DNA of 53,575 nucleotides from Eubacteriales bacterium (GTDB lineage: Bacteria; Bacillota; Clostridia; Lachnospirales; Lachnospiraceae), in assembly GCA_030524135.1 (NCBI GenBank), contig JAUNHA010000012.1, forward strand, positions 1 through 53,575, in the 5' to 3' direction. Position 1 is the stretch's first letter. The number at the start of each line of letters is the position of its first letter. The notes under the pieces were generated by a model. It did no database searches. It was not told where the DNA came from and saw only the letters and a list, made by a program, of their open reading frames with translations. A program made the translations under genes and the position numbers. This document shows, in pieces, positions 17,976 through 25,983 of this stretch.

Positions 17976-18725
17976 ATGGCAAAGGAACAGCTGTCAAAAA
18001 ATGCGTCCAGAACAATTTACAGAGACGGGGATAAAGTTCTGAAGGAGTTTGCGGAAGGATTTCCGAAGGATGAGGTATTCCATGAAGCATTTGTCAATGC
18101 AAGAATAGAGGAAATCTACGGAAGTTCTGTTCCGAAGGTGTATTCCGTTGGCTGCAATAAGGGAAAATGGACCATCACGAAGGAATATGTCGAGGGAGAT
18201 ACACTGGAAGAGCTGATGAAAAAGAACCCCTCGAAGAAAAATGAATATCTGAAGCGTTTTGTAGAGCTGCAGATACGGGTGCAGGCCTATAAGGCGCCGG
18301 TGCTTGAGCAGCTTAAGAGTAAAATGCAGCGCCAGATCAATGAGCTGAATGGAATCGATGAAGGAACCCGGTATGAACTGCTGACGAGACTTGAAAGCAT
18401 GCCGAAGCATGAAAAACTCTGTCATGGAGATTTCCGTCCGTCGAATATCATCGTAGACAAAGAAGGTGACCTGCATATCATCGACTGGGTACACGCGACA
18501 AAGGGAAACGCATCCGCGGACGTAGCCCGTACCTATCTGATCCTTGCGCTCAGTGATAAGGCGACCGCAGATAAATATCTGGATCTGTTCTGTGAGAAAA
18601 CCGGAACAAAGAAGGAATATGTGCAGGGATGGCTGCCGGTCGTAGCAGCCGCCCAGCTCACCAAAAAACGTCCGGAAGAAGAAAAAGAACTCCGCACCTG
18701 GTTACAGATCGTCGATCACATGTAA
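17976..18725 (+). CDS. Aminoglycoside phosphotransferase (APH)-fold kinase of unknown substrate
   Basis: The 249-residue protein has the kinase catalytic loop HGDFRPSNIIV and the metal-binding IIDWVHA motif, plus an N-terminal lobe with KEFAEGFPKDEVFHEAF. These place it in the APH/choline kinase superfamily, but on the short side. Many such genes in gut clostridia act on unknown small metabolites and not on antibiotics, so resistance should not be assumed. The ATG at 17976 has GAGAAGGAG before it; an upstream TTG at 17940 lacks a site. It follows adhE by 86 bases and ends at a strong terminator. Confidence 0.8.
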   Translation: MAKEQLSKNASRTIYRDGDKVLKEFAEGFPKDEVFHEAFVNARIEEIYGSSVPKVYSVGCNKGKWTITKEYVEGDTLEELMKKNPSKKNEYLKRFVELQIRVQAYKAPVLEQLKSKMQRQINELNGIDEGTRYELLTRLESMPKHEKLCHGDFRPSNIIVDKEGDLHIIDWVHATKGNASADVARTYLILALSDKATADKYLDLFCEKTGTKKEYVQGWLPVVAAAQLTKKRPEEEKELRTWLQIVDHM

Positions 18726-18743
18726 CACCAGTCTGAAGTGCAG

Positions 18744-18805
18744 AAAAAGCCGCAGGGGAGGCTCTCGCAAATTTATTTGCAGAGAGCGGACCCTGCGGCT
18801 TTTTC
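18744..18805 (+). terminator. Strong terminator after the APH-like gene
   Basis: An outer stem AAAAAGCCGCAGGG / CCCTGCGGCTTTTT encloses a second stem (GCTCTC / GAGAGC with GCAAAT / ATTTGC). The whole forms one long hairpin followed by T residues. Confidence 0.92.
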
Positions 18806-18886
18806 TATAGGGCGGACGCCCGACATGAATAAATCGGGAGAGCGAAAGCGAAACCGATTTATGAATGGGAACAGCTTAAAAATAAC
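18806..18886 (+). other. Intergenic region with a small inverted repeat before the MATE promoter
   Basis: The 430 bases between the APH gene (ends 18725) and the MATE gene (starts 19156) have no credible gene. This part holds GGGCG-GA-CGCCC at 18811 and a 9-bp inverted repeat ATAAATCGG (18829-18837) / CCGATTTAT (18854-18862) whose loop holds GCGAAAGC. Readings through the region in either frame lack ribosome binding sites and recognisable domains. Confidence 0.5.
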
Positions 18887-18916
18887 TTGAAAATTCTGTC
18901 TAAAATTTGTTATATT
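18887..18916 (+). promoter_or_regulatory. Promoter of the MATE gene leader
   Basis: TTGAAA (18887-18892) and TATATT (18911-18916) are 18 bases apart. The transcript would start near 18923, leaving a leader of about 230 nt before the MATE start codon. Confidence 0.65.
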
Positions 18917-18938
18917 AATATCATAGTGTGCTGCTCGC

Positions 18939-18984
18939 AGAAAGAGTGTAAGACCAACTTTGGCCTTGTGCTCTTTCTTTTTTT
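18939..18984 (+). terminator. Terminator hairpin inside the MATE leader (possible attenuator)
   Basis: AGAAAGAG (18939-18946) pairs with CTCTTTCT (18971-18978). The stem continues inward through TGTAAG / CTTGTG wobble pairs to CCA / TGG, giving about 17 pairs with one mismatch, followed by a run of eight T residues (18977-18984 with the stem end). It lies only about 16 nt after the likely start point. It would cut most transcripts to about 60 nt unless relieved, so it is either an attenuator for the MATE gene or the end of a small RNA. Confidence 0.75.
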
Positions 18985-19032
18985 GTGGGCAGATGAAATC
19001 TTTGAAGCTGCTTTCATGCGAACAGAAATGGG

Positions 19033-19135
19033 CGCAAGGGGATACCACTATGCCGTGAAGAACACGGCAGAAATAAGGAAACCCCGCAAGGGGATACCTC
19101 TATGCCGTGAAGAACACGGCAGAAATAAGGAAACC
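19033..19135 (+). repeat. Two tandem 52-bp direct repeats with hairpins in the MATE leader
   Basis: Copies at 19033-19084 and 19085-19135 start CGCAAGGGGATACC and differ at one base inside the shared part (ACCACT versus ACCTCT). Each contains a perfect 7-bp hairpin TGCCGTG-AAGAA-CACGGCA (19051-19069 and 19103-19121) followed by GAAATAAGGAAACC. The junction forms CCCC-GCAA-GGGG (19082-19093), a GNRA-type tetraloop. The gene's ribosome binding site (AAAGGAG, about 19138) follows at once. The pattern looks like a duplicated structured RNA element; I could not match it to a known riboswitch class. Confidence 0.8.
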
Positions 19136-19155
19136 TGAAAGGAGCGTTAAAGAAA

Positions 19156-20559
19156 ATGAAACAGGAAACAGGAAGCGGACGGCTCGGAACAGAGCCGGTC
19201 GGAAAACTTATGGTAAGCGTCGGACTGCCAATTGTGCTGTCCATGATGCTGCAGGCGGCATATAATATTGTCGACAGCGCCTATCTTTCCAACATGCGTG
19301 AAAGAGGTGAGGAAGCGCTCGCGGCTCTGGGGCTCGCATTTCCGGTGCAGCTTCTCATGATCGCGGTCGCAATCGGAACAGGCGTCGGAACGAATGCACT
19401 TTTGTCAAAATCCATGGGGCAGGGAAACGCGGCGAAGACCAATACGGTGTCCGGGAACGCGGCTTTTCTGGGGATTATTATTTCATTGGTTTTCTTTGTG
19501 TTTGGACTTGTCGGCGTGCCGGCCTACGTCAATTCCCAGAATGCAAGCGGCAATCTCAGCGAGATCGTTGTTTTGATGGCAATCGATTATCTGCGCATCT
19601 GCTGCTGTCTGTCCTTCGGAATCGTATTCTTTTCCATCTATGAAAAAATGCTGCAGGCGACAGGCCGTTCTGTTTATTCAACAGTTGGACAGGTGCTTGG
19701 CGCCGTCATCAATATTGTCCTTGATCCGATCCTGATCTATGGCTGGCTGGGCTTTCCGGAAATGGGAGTAAAAGGCGCAGCATATGCCACGGTGATCGGA
19801 CAGATTGCCTCTGCGCTGATCGTCTTTTTCTTTCATGTGTCAAAAAATAAAGAAATAAAAAATGCACTTATCTATTTGAAACCGAAGTGGGCAATTATGA
19901 AAGAAATTTATGCGATCGGGCTTCCGGCAATTCTTGCGCAGGCGCTGCTTACAGTCATGACCTATGGACTGAATATTATTCTCGGAGGAATTCCGTCAGT
20001 CGGACAGAATGCGGTGACGGTCTACGGGCTGTACTGTAAGATCCAGCAGTTCATTTTATTTGCTGCAGTCGGCATGAGGGATGCAATCACGCCGATTCTT
20101 TCATTTAATTTTGGTATGAAAAATAAAAAACGAATCAAAGAAGGCATTCGGTATGGTATACTGTTTACGGCAGGACTGATGATACTAGGAACGCTTGTGA
20201 TCGAGTTGCTTGCGAATCCGTTAACAGACTTTTTCGCATTGTCCGGAACGACCTACAGGATGTGTGTGGACTGCGTGCGTATCGTGTCGGCAGGGTTTTT
20301 ATTTGCGGGCATCTGCATAGCGTTTCAGGGGGTATTTCAGGCAATCGAATGCGGAATCGAATCGCTGCTGATCTCCTTTGGCAGACAGGTGGTGTTTATT
20401 CTACCGGTAGCAGCGCTGCTTGTAAAAAGAGTCAGCGGCGCTGAAAATGTTTCGATCGTATGGTGGACATTCCTGATCGGGGAAACGCTTACATTGCTGT
20501 GCACGCTGTATATGTTCCGGCGGGCATTTGCAAAAAAGATAGAAGGTATGGAGGGGTAA
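19156..20559 (+). CDS. MATE family multidrug/toxin exporter
   Basis: The 467-residue protein has about 12 membrane segments in two similar halves. Family blocks include an N-terminal PVGKLMVSVGLPIVLSMMLQAAYNIVD with the usual conserved positions, and ATGRSVYSTVGQVLGAVINIVLDPILIYG in the fourth to fifth segments. MATE proteins expel cationic compounds against Na+ or H+. Substrates cannot be read from the sequence. The leader described just upstream suggests regulated expression. It is 3 bases from the kinase-like gene that follows, so they share a transcript. Confidence 0.93.
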   Translation: MKQETGSGRLGTEPVGKLMVSVGLPIVLSMMLQAAYNIVDSAYLSNMRERGEEALAALGLAFPVQLLMIAVAIGTGVGTNALLSKSMGQGNAAKTNTVSGNAAFLGIIISLVFFVFGLVGVPAYVNSQNASGNLSEIVVLMAIDYLRICCCLSFGIVFFSIYEKMLQATGRSVYSTVGQVLGAVINIVLDPILIYGWLGFPEMGVKGAAYATVIGQIASALIVFFFHVSKNKEIKNALIYLKPKWAIMKEIYAIGLPAILAQALLTVMTYGLNIILGGIPSVGQNAVTVYGLYCKIQQFILFAAVGMRDAITPILSFNFGMKNKKRIKEGIRYGILFTAGLMILGTLVIELLANPLTDFFALSGTTYRMCVDCVRIVSAGFLFAGICIAFQGVFQAIECGIESLLISFGRQVVFILPVAALLVKRVSGAENVSIVWWTFLIGETLTLLCTLYMFRRAFAKKIEGMEG

Positions 20560-20562
20560 GTT

Positions 20563-21147
20563 ATGAACAGAGTAATTACAATCGGAAGAGAATTCGGAAG
20601 CGGCGGACGCAGCATTGCAAAAATGGTGGGAGAAAAGCTGGGCATTCCGGTTTATGACAGCGAGCTTCTGGCAAAGATAGCGGAGGAGAGCGGTTTTGCA
20701 AAAGAATATGTTGCGGACTGCGGAGAAAATTTTTCATTTGACCGGCTGATCGCAAGGAGCCTTTCGGGAATCGGCAGCTACAGCCAGGCGACAGCAGAGG
20801 ACCATCTCTGGACGATGCAGCGCAAGGTGATTCTGGAGCTTGCAGAAAAAGGATCCTGTATTATCGTTGGACGCTGTGCGGATTATATTCTCCGGGATAA
20901 GGCGGACTGCCTGCGCGTGTTTATCTATGCTGATATGAAAAAACGTGCGGAACATATCGTCAAGGCTTACGGGGAGAGCGATGTTTCACCGGAAAAGCGC
21001 CTGAGAGACAAGGATAAGCGCAGAAGCGCCTTTTATACCTATCATACGGATATGACCTGGGGAGCGCCGCATAATTACCATATCTGTCTGGACAGCGGGA
21101 CGCTCGGCATGGAAAAGTGCGCGGAACTCATCTGTTCATTGTATTAA
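20563..21147 (+). CDS. Cytidylate kinase-like family protein
   Basis: The 194-residue protein starts MNRVITIGREFGSGGRSIAK, a P-loop of the cytidylate-kinase-like type (GREFGSGG instead of GxxGxGKS). Later blocks are IIVGRCADYIL, the LRVFIYADMKKRAEHI region and RRSAFYTYHTDMTWG. Such proteins are common in clostridia beside the true Cmk, and their substrate is not known. It follows the MATE gene by 3 bases with the site GGAGGGG. A nucleotide kinase role is inference. Confidence 0.85.
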   Translation: MNRVITIGREFGSGGRSIAKMVGEKLGIPVYDSELLAKIAEESGFAKEYVADCGENFSFDRLIARSLSGIGSYSQATAEDHLWTMQRKVILELAEKGSCIIVGRCADYILRDKADCLRVFIYADMKKRAEHIVKAYGESDVSPEKRLRDKDKRRSAFYTYHTDMTWGAPHNYHICLDSGTLGMEKCAELICSLY

Positions 21148-21213
21148 TATTGGAAGACCGGGCAGGGGAGTATTGCCGGAAGAAATAAACAGAACGGATA
21201 GAAATCAAAGCGA

Positions 21214-22959
21214 ATGAAGAAAAAGTGGATGGTCTACGCCAAGCGGGCGGATTTTCAGAAGATATCGGAGAAATTCGGAATCGATCAGGTAACAGCCCGT
21301 ATTATACGAAATCGCGATATAACGGGAGAAGAGGAAATACGCCGTTATCTGAAAGGAAATCTTGAGGATCTCTTTGACAGGAGGCTGCTTCCGCATATTG
21401 AGGAGGCTGCAGAGCTTGTCATACAGAAAATACGGGAGGGTCGCCATATCCGGATCGTGGGAGACTACGACATTGACGGTGTGTGTGCGACCTATATCCT
21501 GTACCGCGGATTGATACGCGTCTGCGGGGCGCTGTCCTCCGGTGCCGTAATTGACTATGTGATTCCGGAACGAATCCGGGACGGTTACGGCATCAACAGG
21601 CAGATTATCGAACGTGCTGCGGACGAAGGCGTGGATACGATCCTTACCTGCGACAACGGCATCGCCGCGATCGAAGAGCTTGCTTTTGCAAAAGAGCGCG
21701 GGCTTACAGTGATCATAACAGATCACCATGATGTCAGGATCGAAGAAGAGGCGCAGAAAGAGCTTCTGCCTCCGGCTGATGTGATCGTGGATCCAAAGCT
21801 TGCGGAAAGCCGTTATCCTACAGACAATATCTGCGGTGCGGTCGTGGGCTGGAAGCTGATCGGTCTTTTGTATGAGCTGTGCGGCATTCCGGAAGCGGAG
21901 TGGCAGGCGTTTCTGGAATTTGCCGCGGTGGCGACTGTTGGCGATGTCATGGAGCTCAGGGGTGAAAACCGTATTATCGTAAAAAACGGCCTTACGCAGC
22001 TCAATGCGGGCGGCCGCAATATGGGGCTTCGGAAGCTGATCGAAGCCTGTGGAATTGCAGGAAAACCAATAGGCGCTTATCATATCGGATTTGTGATCGG
22101 ACCGTGTATCAATGCGGGCGGCCGCCTCGAGACAGCAGAAGCGGCGCTCCGGCTGTTCCTTTCAGATTCGGAAAAGGAAGCGGAAAAGCTGGCGGCGCAT
22201 CTTCGCCTTCTGAATGACGAACGCAAGGATATGACGGAAGCCGGTGTAAGGGAGGCTGTCAACCAGGCGGAGCAGCTTTATGCCAAAGATCCGGTCCTTG
22301 TAATCTATCTGCCCGATCTGCATGAGTCTCTTGCGGGCATTGTGGCGGGGCGTATCCGGGAACGCTTTGGAAAACCCTGCTTTGTCATCACGGATGCGAA
22401 AGAAGGCTGTAAGGGCAGCGGGCGTTCGATTGAAAAGTACCATATGTTCCAGGGACTGTGCGGTGTATCGGCGCTTCTGAGCAAGTTCGGCGGTCACCCG
22501 ATGGCTGCGGGATTAAGTCTGCCCAGGGAAAATGTCGATGCATTCCGGCGGGAGATCAACCGCCAGTGCTCTCTTACGGAGGAGGATTTTGTCGGAACGC
22601 TGTGGATCGATGCAGCGATGCCGCTTCCCTATATCAGCGGGAAGCTGGTTTCAGAGCTTTCGCTGCTTGAACCATTCGGAAACGGAAATGAAAAGCCAGT
22701 ATTTGCGGTAAAGGGCGTGCGTCTGGAGGGGCTTACCGTACTCGGAAAAAACCGGAATGTGCTCAAATGCAGGGCGACGGACGGGAGCGGGTATTCCATG
22801 TCTGCGGTTATGTTCGGAGAAGCTGACCGCATGAAGGAGGAGCTCTCTGCCGCGGCTCTCTGTAATATCGTATATTACCCGGAAATCAATGAATATAATG
22901 GCTTTCGGAGATTGCAGCTTGTGATCAGCGAATATCAGACGGACCGGACAGGCGGATAA
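21214..22959 (+). CDS. recJ: Single-stranded-DNA-specific exonuclease RecJ
   Basis: The 581-residue protein has the DHH phosphoesterase motifs DYDIDG (84-89), CDNGI (146-150) and DHHD (170-173), then GPCINAGGRLE and the DHHA1 block GGHPMAAGL near residue 425. An OB-like C-terminal part follows. RecJ degrades single-stranded DNA 5' to 3' in recombination and mismatch or base-excision repair. The length is like E. coli RecJ and shorter than Bacillus RecJ, which has an extra C-terminal domain. The ribosome binding site is weak. It follows the kinase-like gene by 66 bases. Confidence 0.95.
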   Translation: MKKKWMVYAKRADFQKISEKFGIDQVTARIIRNRDITGEEEIRRYLKGNLEDLFDRRLLPHIEEAAELVIQKIREGRHIRIVGDYDIDGVCATYILYRGLIRVCGALSSGAVIDYVIPERIRDGYGINRQIIERAADEGVDTILTCDNGIAAIEELAFAKERGLTVIITDHHDVRIEEEAQKELLPPADVIVDPKLAESRYPTDNICGAVVGWKLIGLLYELCGIPEAEWQAFLEFAAVATVGDVMELRGENRIIVKNGLTQLNAGGRNMGLRKLIEACGIAGKPIGAYHIGFVIGPCINAGGRLETAEAALRLFLSDSEKEAEKLAAHLRLLNDERKDMTEAGVREAVNQAEQLYAKDPVLVIYLPDLHESLAGIVAGRIRERFGKPCFVITDAKEGCKGSGRSIEKYHMFQGLCGVSALLSKFGGHPMAAGLSLPRENVDAFRREINRQCSLTEEDFVGTLWIDAAMPLPYISGKLVSELSLLEPFGNGNEKPVFAVKGVRLEGLTVLGKNRNVLKCRATDGSGYSMSAVMFGEADRMKEELSAAALCNIVYYPEINEYNGFRRLQLVISEYQTDRTGG

Positions 22960-22999
22960 CAGACGAAAAACAGACTGCACATAAAATTTAAAAAGCTTA

Positions 23000-23027
23000 T
23001 TGACAACGGACGATATTCTGTTATAAT
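23000..23027 (+). promoter_or_regulatory. Promoter of tRNA-Arg
   Basis: Perfect TTGACA (23000-23005) and perfect TATAAT (23022-23027) lie 16 bases apart, 24 bases before the tRNA. This is a strong stable-RNA promoter. Confidence 0.88.
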
Positions 23028-23051
23028 ATTGTTTGCGTCTGAAAAGACCAT

Positions 23052-23125
23052 GCACCAGTAGCTCAATTGGATAGAGCGTTCGGCTACGGACCGAAAGGTT
23101 GGGAGTTCGAGCCTTCTCTGGTGCA
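23052..23125 (+). tRNA. tRNA-Arg (anticodon ACG)
   Basis: The acceptor stem GCACCAG / CTGGTGC is perfect. The D arm has GCTC-AATTGGATA-GAGC, the anticodon arm TTCGG-CTACGGA-CCGAA gives anticodon ACG, and the T loop is TTCGAGC with a weak, wobble-rich stem. The A34 would be changed to inosine by TadA so that it reads CGU, CGC and CGA. CCA is not encoded after the discriminator A, so it must be added by the CCA-adding enzyme. Confidence 0.97.
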
Positions 23126-23130
23126 GAAAG

Positions 23131-23159
23131 AAAGGGAGTGCAGCGGCATTCCCTTTTTT
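23131..23159 (+). terminator. Terminator of tRNA-Arg
   Basis: GGGAGTGC (23134-23141) pairs with GCATTCCC (23146-23153) around the loop AGCG, flanked by AAA and six T residues. Confidence 0.88.
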
Positions 23160-23163
23160 GTTA

Positions 23164-23192
23164 TTTATAAACGGGGCGGGATGTGATATAGT
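23164..23192 (+). promoter_or_regulatory. Possible promoter of the threonine aldolase gene
   Basis: TTTATA (23164-23169) and TATAGT (23187-23192) lie 17 bases apart, directly after the tRNA terminator. The -35 is weak. Confidence 0.45.
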
Positions 23193-23270
23193 TAAACGGA
23201 ATTTTGAAAGAACGGACCCGGCTGCAAAACTGCGGAAAACGGGGGACAGACGGTCAGGGAGGAAGGGAAA

Positions 23271-24323
23271 ATGATCTTATTTAATTGTGATTATCTTGAA
23301 GGCGCGCATGAGGAGATTCTTAAGCGTCTGGCAGAGACAAATCTGCAGCAGGAGATCGGCTATGGTGAGGACAGCTTCTGTGAGCACGCGAGGGAGCTGA
23401 TCCGCGCACAGGTTAAGGACAGTGATGCCTATGTGCAGTTTATCGCAGGCGGTACGCAGACCAATATGATACTCCTTTCTTCCATGCTGCGCAGCCATGA
23501 AGGCGTGATCGCGGCGGATACCGGTCATATTGCAGTGCATGAGAGCGGGGCGATCGAGGCGACCGGACATAAGGTTATTACGCTTCCGAATACAGAGGGA
23601 AAAATTACGGCGGCGCAGGTTGAAGCGTATGCCGCAGCGCATTATGCGGATGATACGCATGAACATATGGTAAAACCCCAGGTCGTTTTTATTTCTTTTC
23701 CGTCTGAGGTCGGAACCATCTATTCAAAGTCGGAACTCCGGGCGCTCAGAAAAGTGTGCGACAGATACGGCATGTATCTCTATCTTGACGGGGCGCGGCT
23801 TGGCTATGGTCTGATGTCGGAGGCATGCGATGTGAAGCTTTCCGATATTTACAGACTGACGGACGCGTTTTATATCGGCGGAACCAAGCAGGGAGCACTT
23901 CTCGGGGAAGCGGCGGTGATCCGGAACACGGCGCTCAGAAAGGAGTTCCGCTATATTTTAAAGCAAAGGGGAGGAATGACGGCAAAGGGGCGTATTCTCG
24001 GGATTCAGTTTGAGGTGCTGTTTGACGGAAAAGGGAAGGACTGCCTGTATTTCCGCCTTTCCGACCATGCGGACAGGCTGGCAGCAAAATTCAGGGACGG
24101 ACTTTCGGCGCTTTCTGTTCCGATGTATCAGGAAAGCTTTACGAACCAGCAGTTCCCGGTATTGCCGGATAAGGTGCTTAAAAAACTCTCAAAGGATTAT
24201 TCCTATGCGTACTGGGGACGTGTGGATGAAACACACAGTGCGGTGCGCTTCTGTATGTCCTGGGCAACGAAGGAAGAAAATGTTGACAAGCTTTTAAAAG
24301 CGATTGAAAAGCTTCTGAAATAA
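23271..24323 (+). CDS. ltaE: Low-specificity L-threonine aldolase
   Basis: The 350-residue PLP enzyme has FIAGGTQTNM, the VFISFPSEVGTIYS and YLYLDGARLGYGL blocks (Asp binding the PLP ring nitrogen) and the PLP-lysine motif FYIGGTKQGALLGEA. It cleaves L-threonine or L-allo-threonine to glycine and acetaldehyde. The ribosome binding site is GGGAGGAAGGG region AGGAAGGG before ATG 23271. It is probably transcribed alone or with the thyA group that follows 65 bases later. Confidence 0.9.
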   Translation: MILFNCDYLEGAHEEILKRLAETNLQQEIGYGEDSFCEHARELIRAQVKDSDAYVQFIAGGTQTNMILLSSMLRSHEGVIAADTGHIAVHESGAIEATGHKVITLPNTEGKITAAQVEAYAAAHYADDTHEHMVKPQVVFISFPSEVGTIYSKSELRALRKVCDRYGMYLYLDGARLGYGLMSEACDVKLSDIYRLTDAFYIGGTKQGALLGEAAVIRNTALRKEFRYILKQRGGMTAKGRILGIQFEVLFDGKGKDCLYFRLSDHADRLAAKFRDGLSALSVPMYQESFTNQQFPVLPDKVLKKLSKDYSYAYWGRVDETHSAVRFCMSWATKEENVDKLLKAIEKLLK

Positions 24324-24388
24324 ATCCGGAAAATCCGAAAATAAGACGCGGAATGCGTCGGGAAACAGCACGAAAGAGGGGAAATGAA

Positions 24389-25237
24389 ATGGCTTATGCT
24401 GATGATATATTCCGCGCCATGTGCCGGGATATTATTGACAATGGAACGGATACGCAGGGAGAAAAGGTGCGCCCGCACTGGCCGGATGGTACGCCGGCAT
24501 ACACGCTGAAGCGATTTGGCATTGTAAACCGCTATGATCTGAGAAAGGAGTTCCCGATTCTCACGCTGCGCAGAACGGCGCTTAAGTCCGCGACAGACGA
24601 GATTCTCTGGATCTGGCAGAAGAAGTCGAACAACATTCATGATCTGGGAAGCCATATCTGGGATGAATGGGCGGATGAAGACGGAAGCATCGGCAAGGCC
24701 TACGGTTATCAGATGGGCGTGAAGCATGTGTATAAAGAAGGCATGTTCGATATGGTGGACCGTGTGCTCTGGGATCTGAAAAACAATCCTTACAGCCGCA
24801 GAATTATGACTAATATTTATAATTTCCAGGATCTGCACGAGATGAATCTGTATCCGTGCGCTTACAGTATGACATTTAACTGTACGAAGGATCCGGAGAG
24901 CGGAAAGCTTGTGCTGAATGCGGTGCTCAATCAGCGCTCCAACGATGTGCTTGCGGCGAATAACTGGAATGTCGTGCAGTATGCCGTGCTTGTGCATATG
25001 ATGGCACAGGTTTCCGGCATGATCGCGGGGGAACTTGTGCATGTCATTGCCGATGCGCATATTTATGACAGACATGTCCCGCTGATCGAAGAGCTGATTA
25101 GCAGAACCGCCTATCCGGCACCGAAATTCTCGCTGAATCCGGACGTGAAGAATTTTTATGATTTTAAGCCGGAGGATGTGGAGCTTACCGATTACAGATA
25201 TGGAGAACAGATAAAAAATATTCCGATCGCAATTTGA
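24389..25237 (+). CDS. thyA: Thymidylate synthase ThyA, Bacillus subtilis ThyA-like type
   Basis: The 282-residue protein has LLWIWQ-like ILWIWQKKSNN, HIWDEWADEDGSIGKAYGYQMG, the active-site Cys in LYPCAYS, QRSNDVLAANNWN and ADAHIYDRH. PCAY and RSND replace the PCH and RSCD of E. coli ThyA. From memory, B. subtilis ThyA (phage phi-3T type) has PCVY and RSND, so this belongs to that branch and is not damaged. It makes dTMP from dUMP and methylene-THF, giving dihydrofolate, which the DfrA two genes on recycles. ATG 24389 has AGAGGGGAAATGAA before it; an ATG at 24353 lacks a site. Confidence 0.94.
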   Translation: MAYADDIFRAMCRDIIDNGTDTQGEKVRPHWPDGTPAYTLKRFGIVNRYDLRKEFPILTLRRTALKSATDEILWIWQKKSNNIHDLGSHIWDEWADEDGSIGKAYGYQMGVKHVYKEGMFDMVDRVLWDLKNNPYSRRIMTNIYNFQDLHEMNLYPCAYSMTFNCTKDPESGKLVLNAVLNQRSNDVLAANNWNVVQYAVLVHMMAQVSGMIAGELVHVIADAHIYDRHVPLIEELISRTAYPAPKFSLNPDVKNFYDFKPEDVELTDYRYGEQIKNIPIAI

Positions 25238-25257
25238 TTTTAGAGAGAAGGCCTGCT

Positions 25258-25974
25258 GTGTTTTTACTTGGAACGATTTTAAATGTACTTTTGATTATTG
25301 GAGGCGGAATATGCGGTCTCTTTGGCAGACGGATGATGAAACCGCGCATTCAGGAAACACTGACAAAGGCGATGGGGCTTTGTGTGATGTTTGTAGGAAT
25401 TGGCGGTACGATGGAGAAGATGCTTTCCCTGCAGGATGGAAATCTCGCCTCAGGCGGCACGATGATGATGGTGATAAGTTTTGCCGTTGGCTCGCTTTTC
25501 GGAGAGGCCGCAGATATAGAGGGACTCATCGGACGGTTTGGTATATGGATCAGACAGAAAACGGGAAATGCGGGAGACCGGACCTTTGTAGACGCGTTTG
25601 TAACGGCATCTCTGACTGTTTGCATCGGAGCCATGGCAGTGGTTGGTGCGATACAGGATGGGATCTATGGAGATTATTCTACGCTGCTTCTTAAGGGCGT
25701 GCTGGATGCCGTCATCATCTGTGTGATGACTGCCTCCATGGGAAAGGGATGCATTTTTTCCGCAGTTCCCGTTGCGCTGTTTCAGGGAACGATCACGCTG
25801 TGCGCGAGGCTTCTGCAGCCATTTATGACGGAGCGTGCGCTTTCCAATCTTTCTTTTACGGGCTCCATGCTGATTTTCTGCGTGGGAGTAAACCTGATCT
25901 GGGAGAAGAAACTGAAGGTCGCAAACATGCTGCCGGCGATCATCGCGGCTGTAGTGATCGGAAATATTATGTGA
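25258..25974 (+). CDS. DUF554 family membrane protein (YdfK/YqgA-like)
   Basis: The 238-residue protein has about seven membrane segments and family blocks GTILNVLLIIGGGICGLFGRR, MGLCVMFVGIGG and GSLFGEAADIEG. DUF554 proteins are common but of unknown function; transport is a guess from the fold. The GTG at 25258 is chosen because AGAGAAGG lies 8 bases before it. It stands between thyA and dfrA, with 20 bases to the first and 9 to the second, so it is co-transcribed with both. Confidence 0.88.
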   Translation: MFLLGTILNVLLIIGGGICGLFGRRMMKPRIQETLTKAMGLCVMFVGIGGTMEKMLSLQDGNLASGGTMMMVISFAVGSLFGEAADIEGLIGRFGIWIRQKTGNAGDRTFVDAFVTASLTVCIGAMAVVGAIQDGIYGDYSTLLLKGVLDAVIICVMTASMGKGCIFSAVPVALFQGTITLCARLLQPFMTERALSNLSFTGSMLIFCVGVNLIWEKKLKVANMLPAIIAAVVIGNIM

Positions 25975-25983
25975 GGAATTCTT

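Noticed and set aside
16558-18090. 510-codon antisense frame across adhE
   Set aside because: Long antisense frames over highly expressed, GC-biased genes are common. It has no ribosome binding site and is rich in His, Arg and Cys as expected of a shadow frame.
17976-18725. Aminoglycoside resistance gene
   Set aside because: Only the general APH fold is visible. The family includes many metabolite kinases, and nothing nearby (mobile element, resistance genes) supports drug resistance.
18939-18984. Terminator belonging to the upstream APH-like gene
   Set aside because: That gene already has a much stronger terminator at 18744-18805, and a promoter lies between the two hairpins.
19033-19135. 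CRISPR array reading of the two direct repeats
   Set aside because: There are only two copies, they are directly adjacent with no variable spacers, and no cas genes are present. The hairpins and the ribosome binding site right after fit a mRNA leader.
18887-19138. An 83-codon reading frame across the MATE leader
   Set aside because: It has no ribosome binding site, begins inside the promoter, reads through the terminator hairpin and both repeats, and resembles no protein. The antisense 91-codon frame fails in the same way.
24389-25237. Apparent loss of the active-site His after the catalytic Cys in ThyA (PCAY for PCH) and RSND for RSCD
   Set aside because: As I recall, B. subtilis ThyA of the phage phi-3T type has PCVY and RSND at the same places. 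This is a known branch of active enzymes, not a damaged one, and it is paired here with dfrA.
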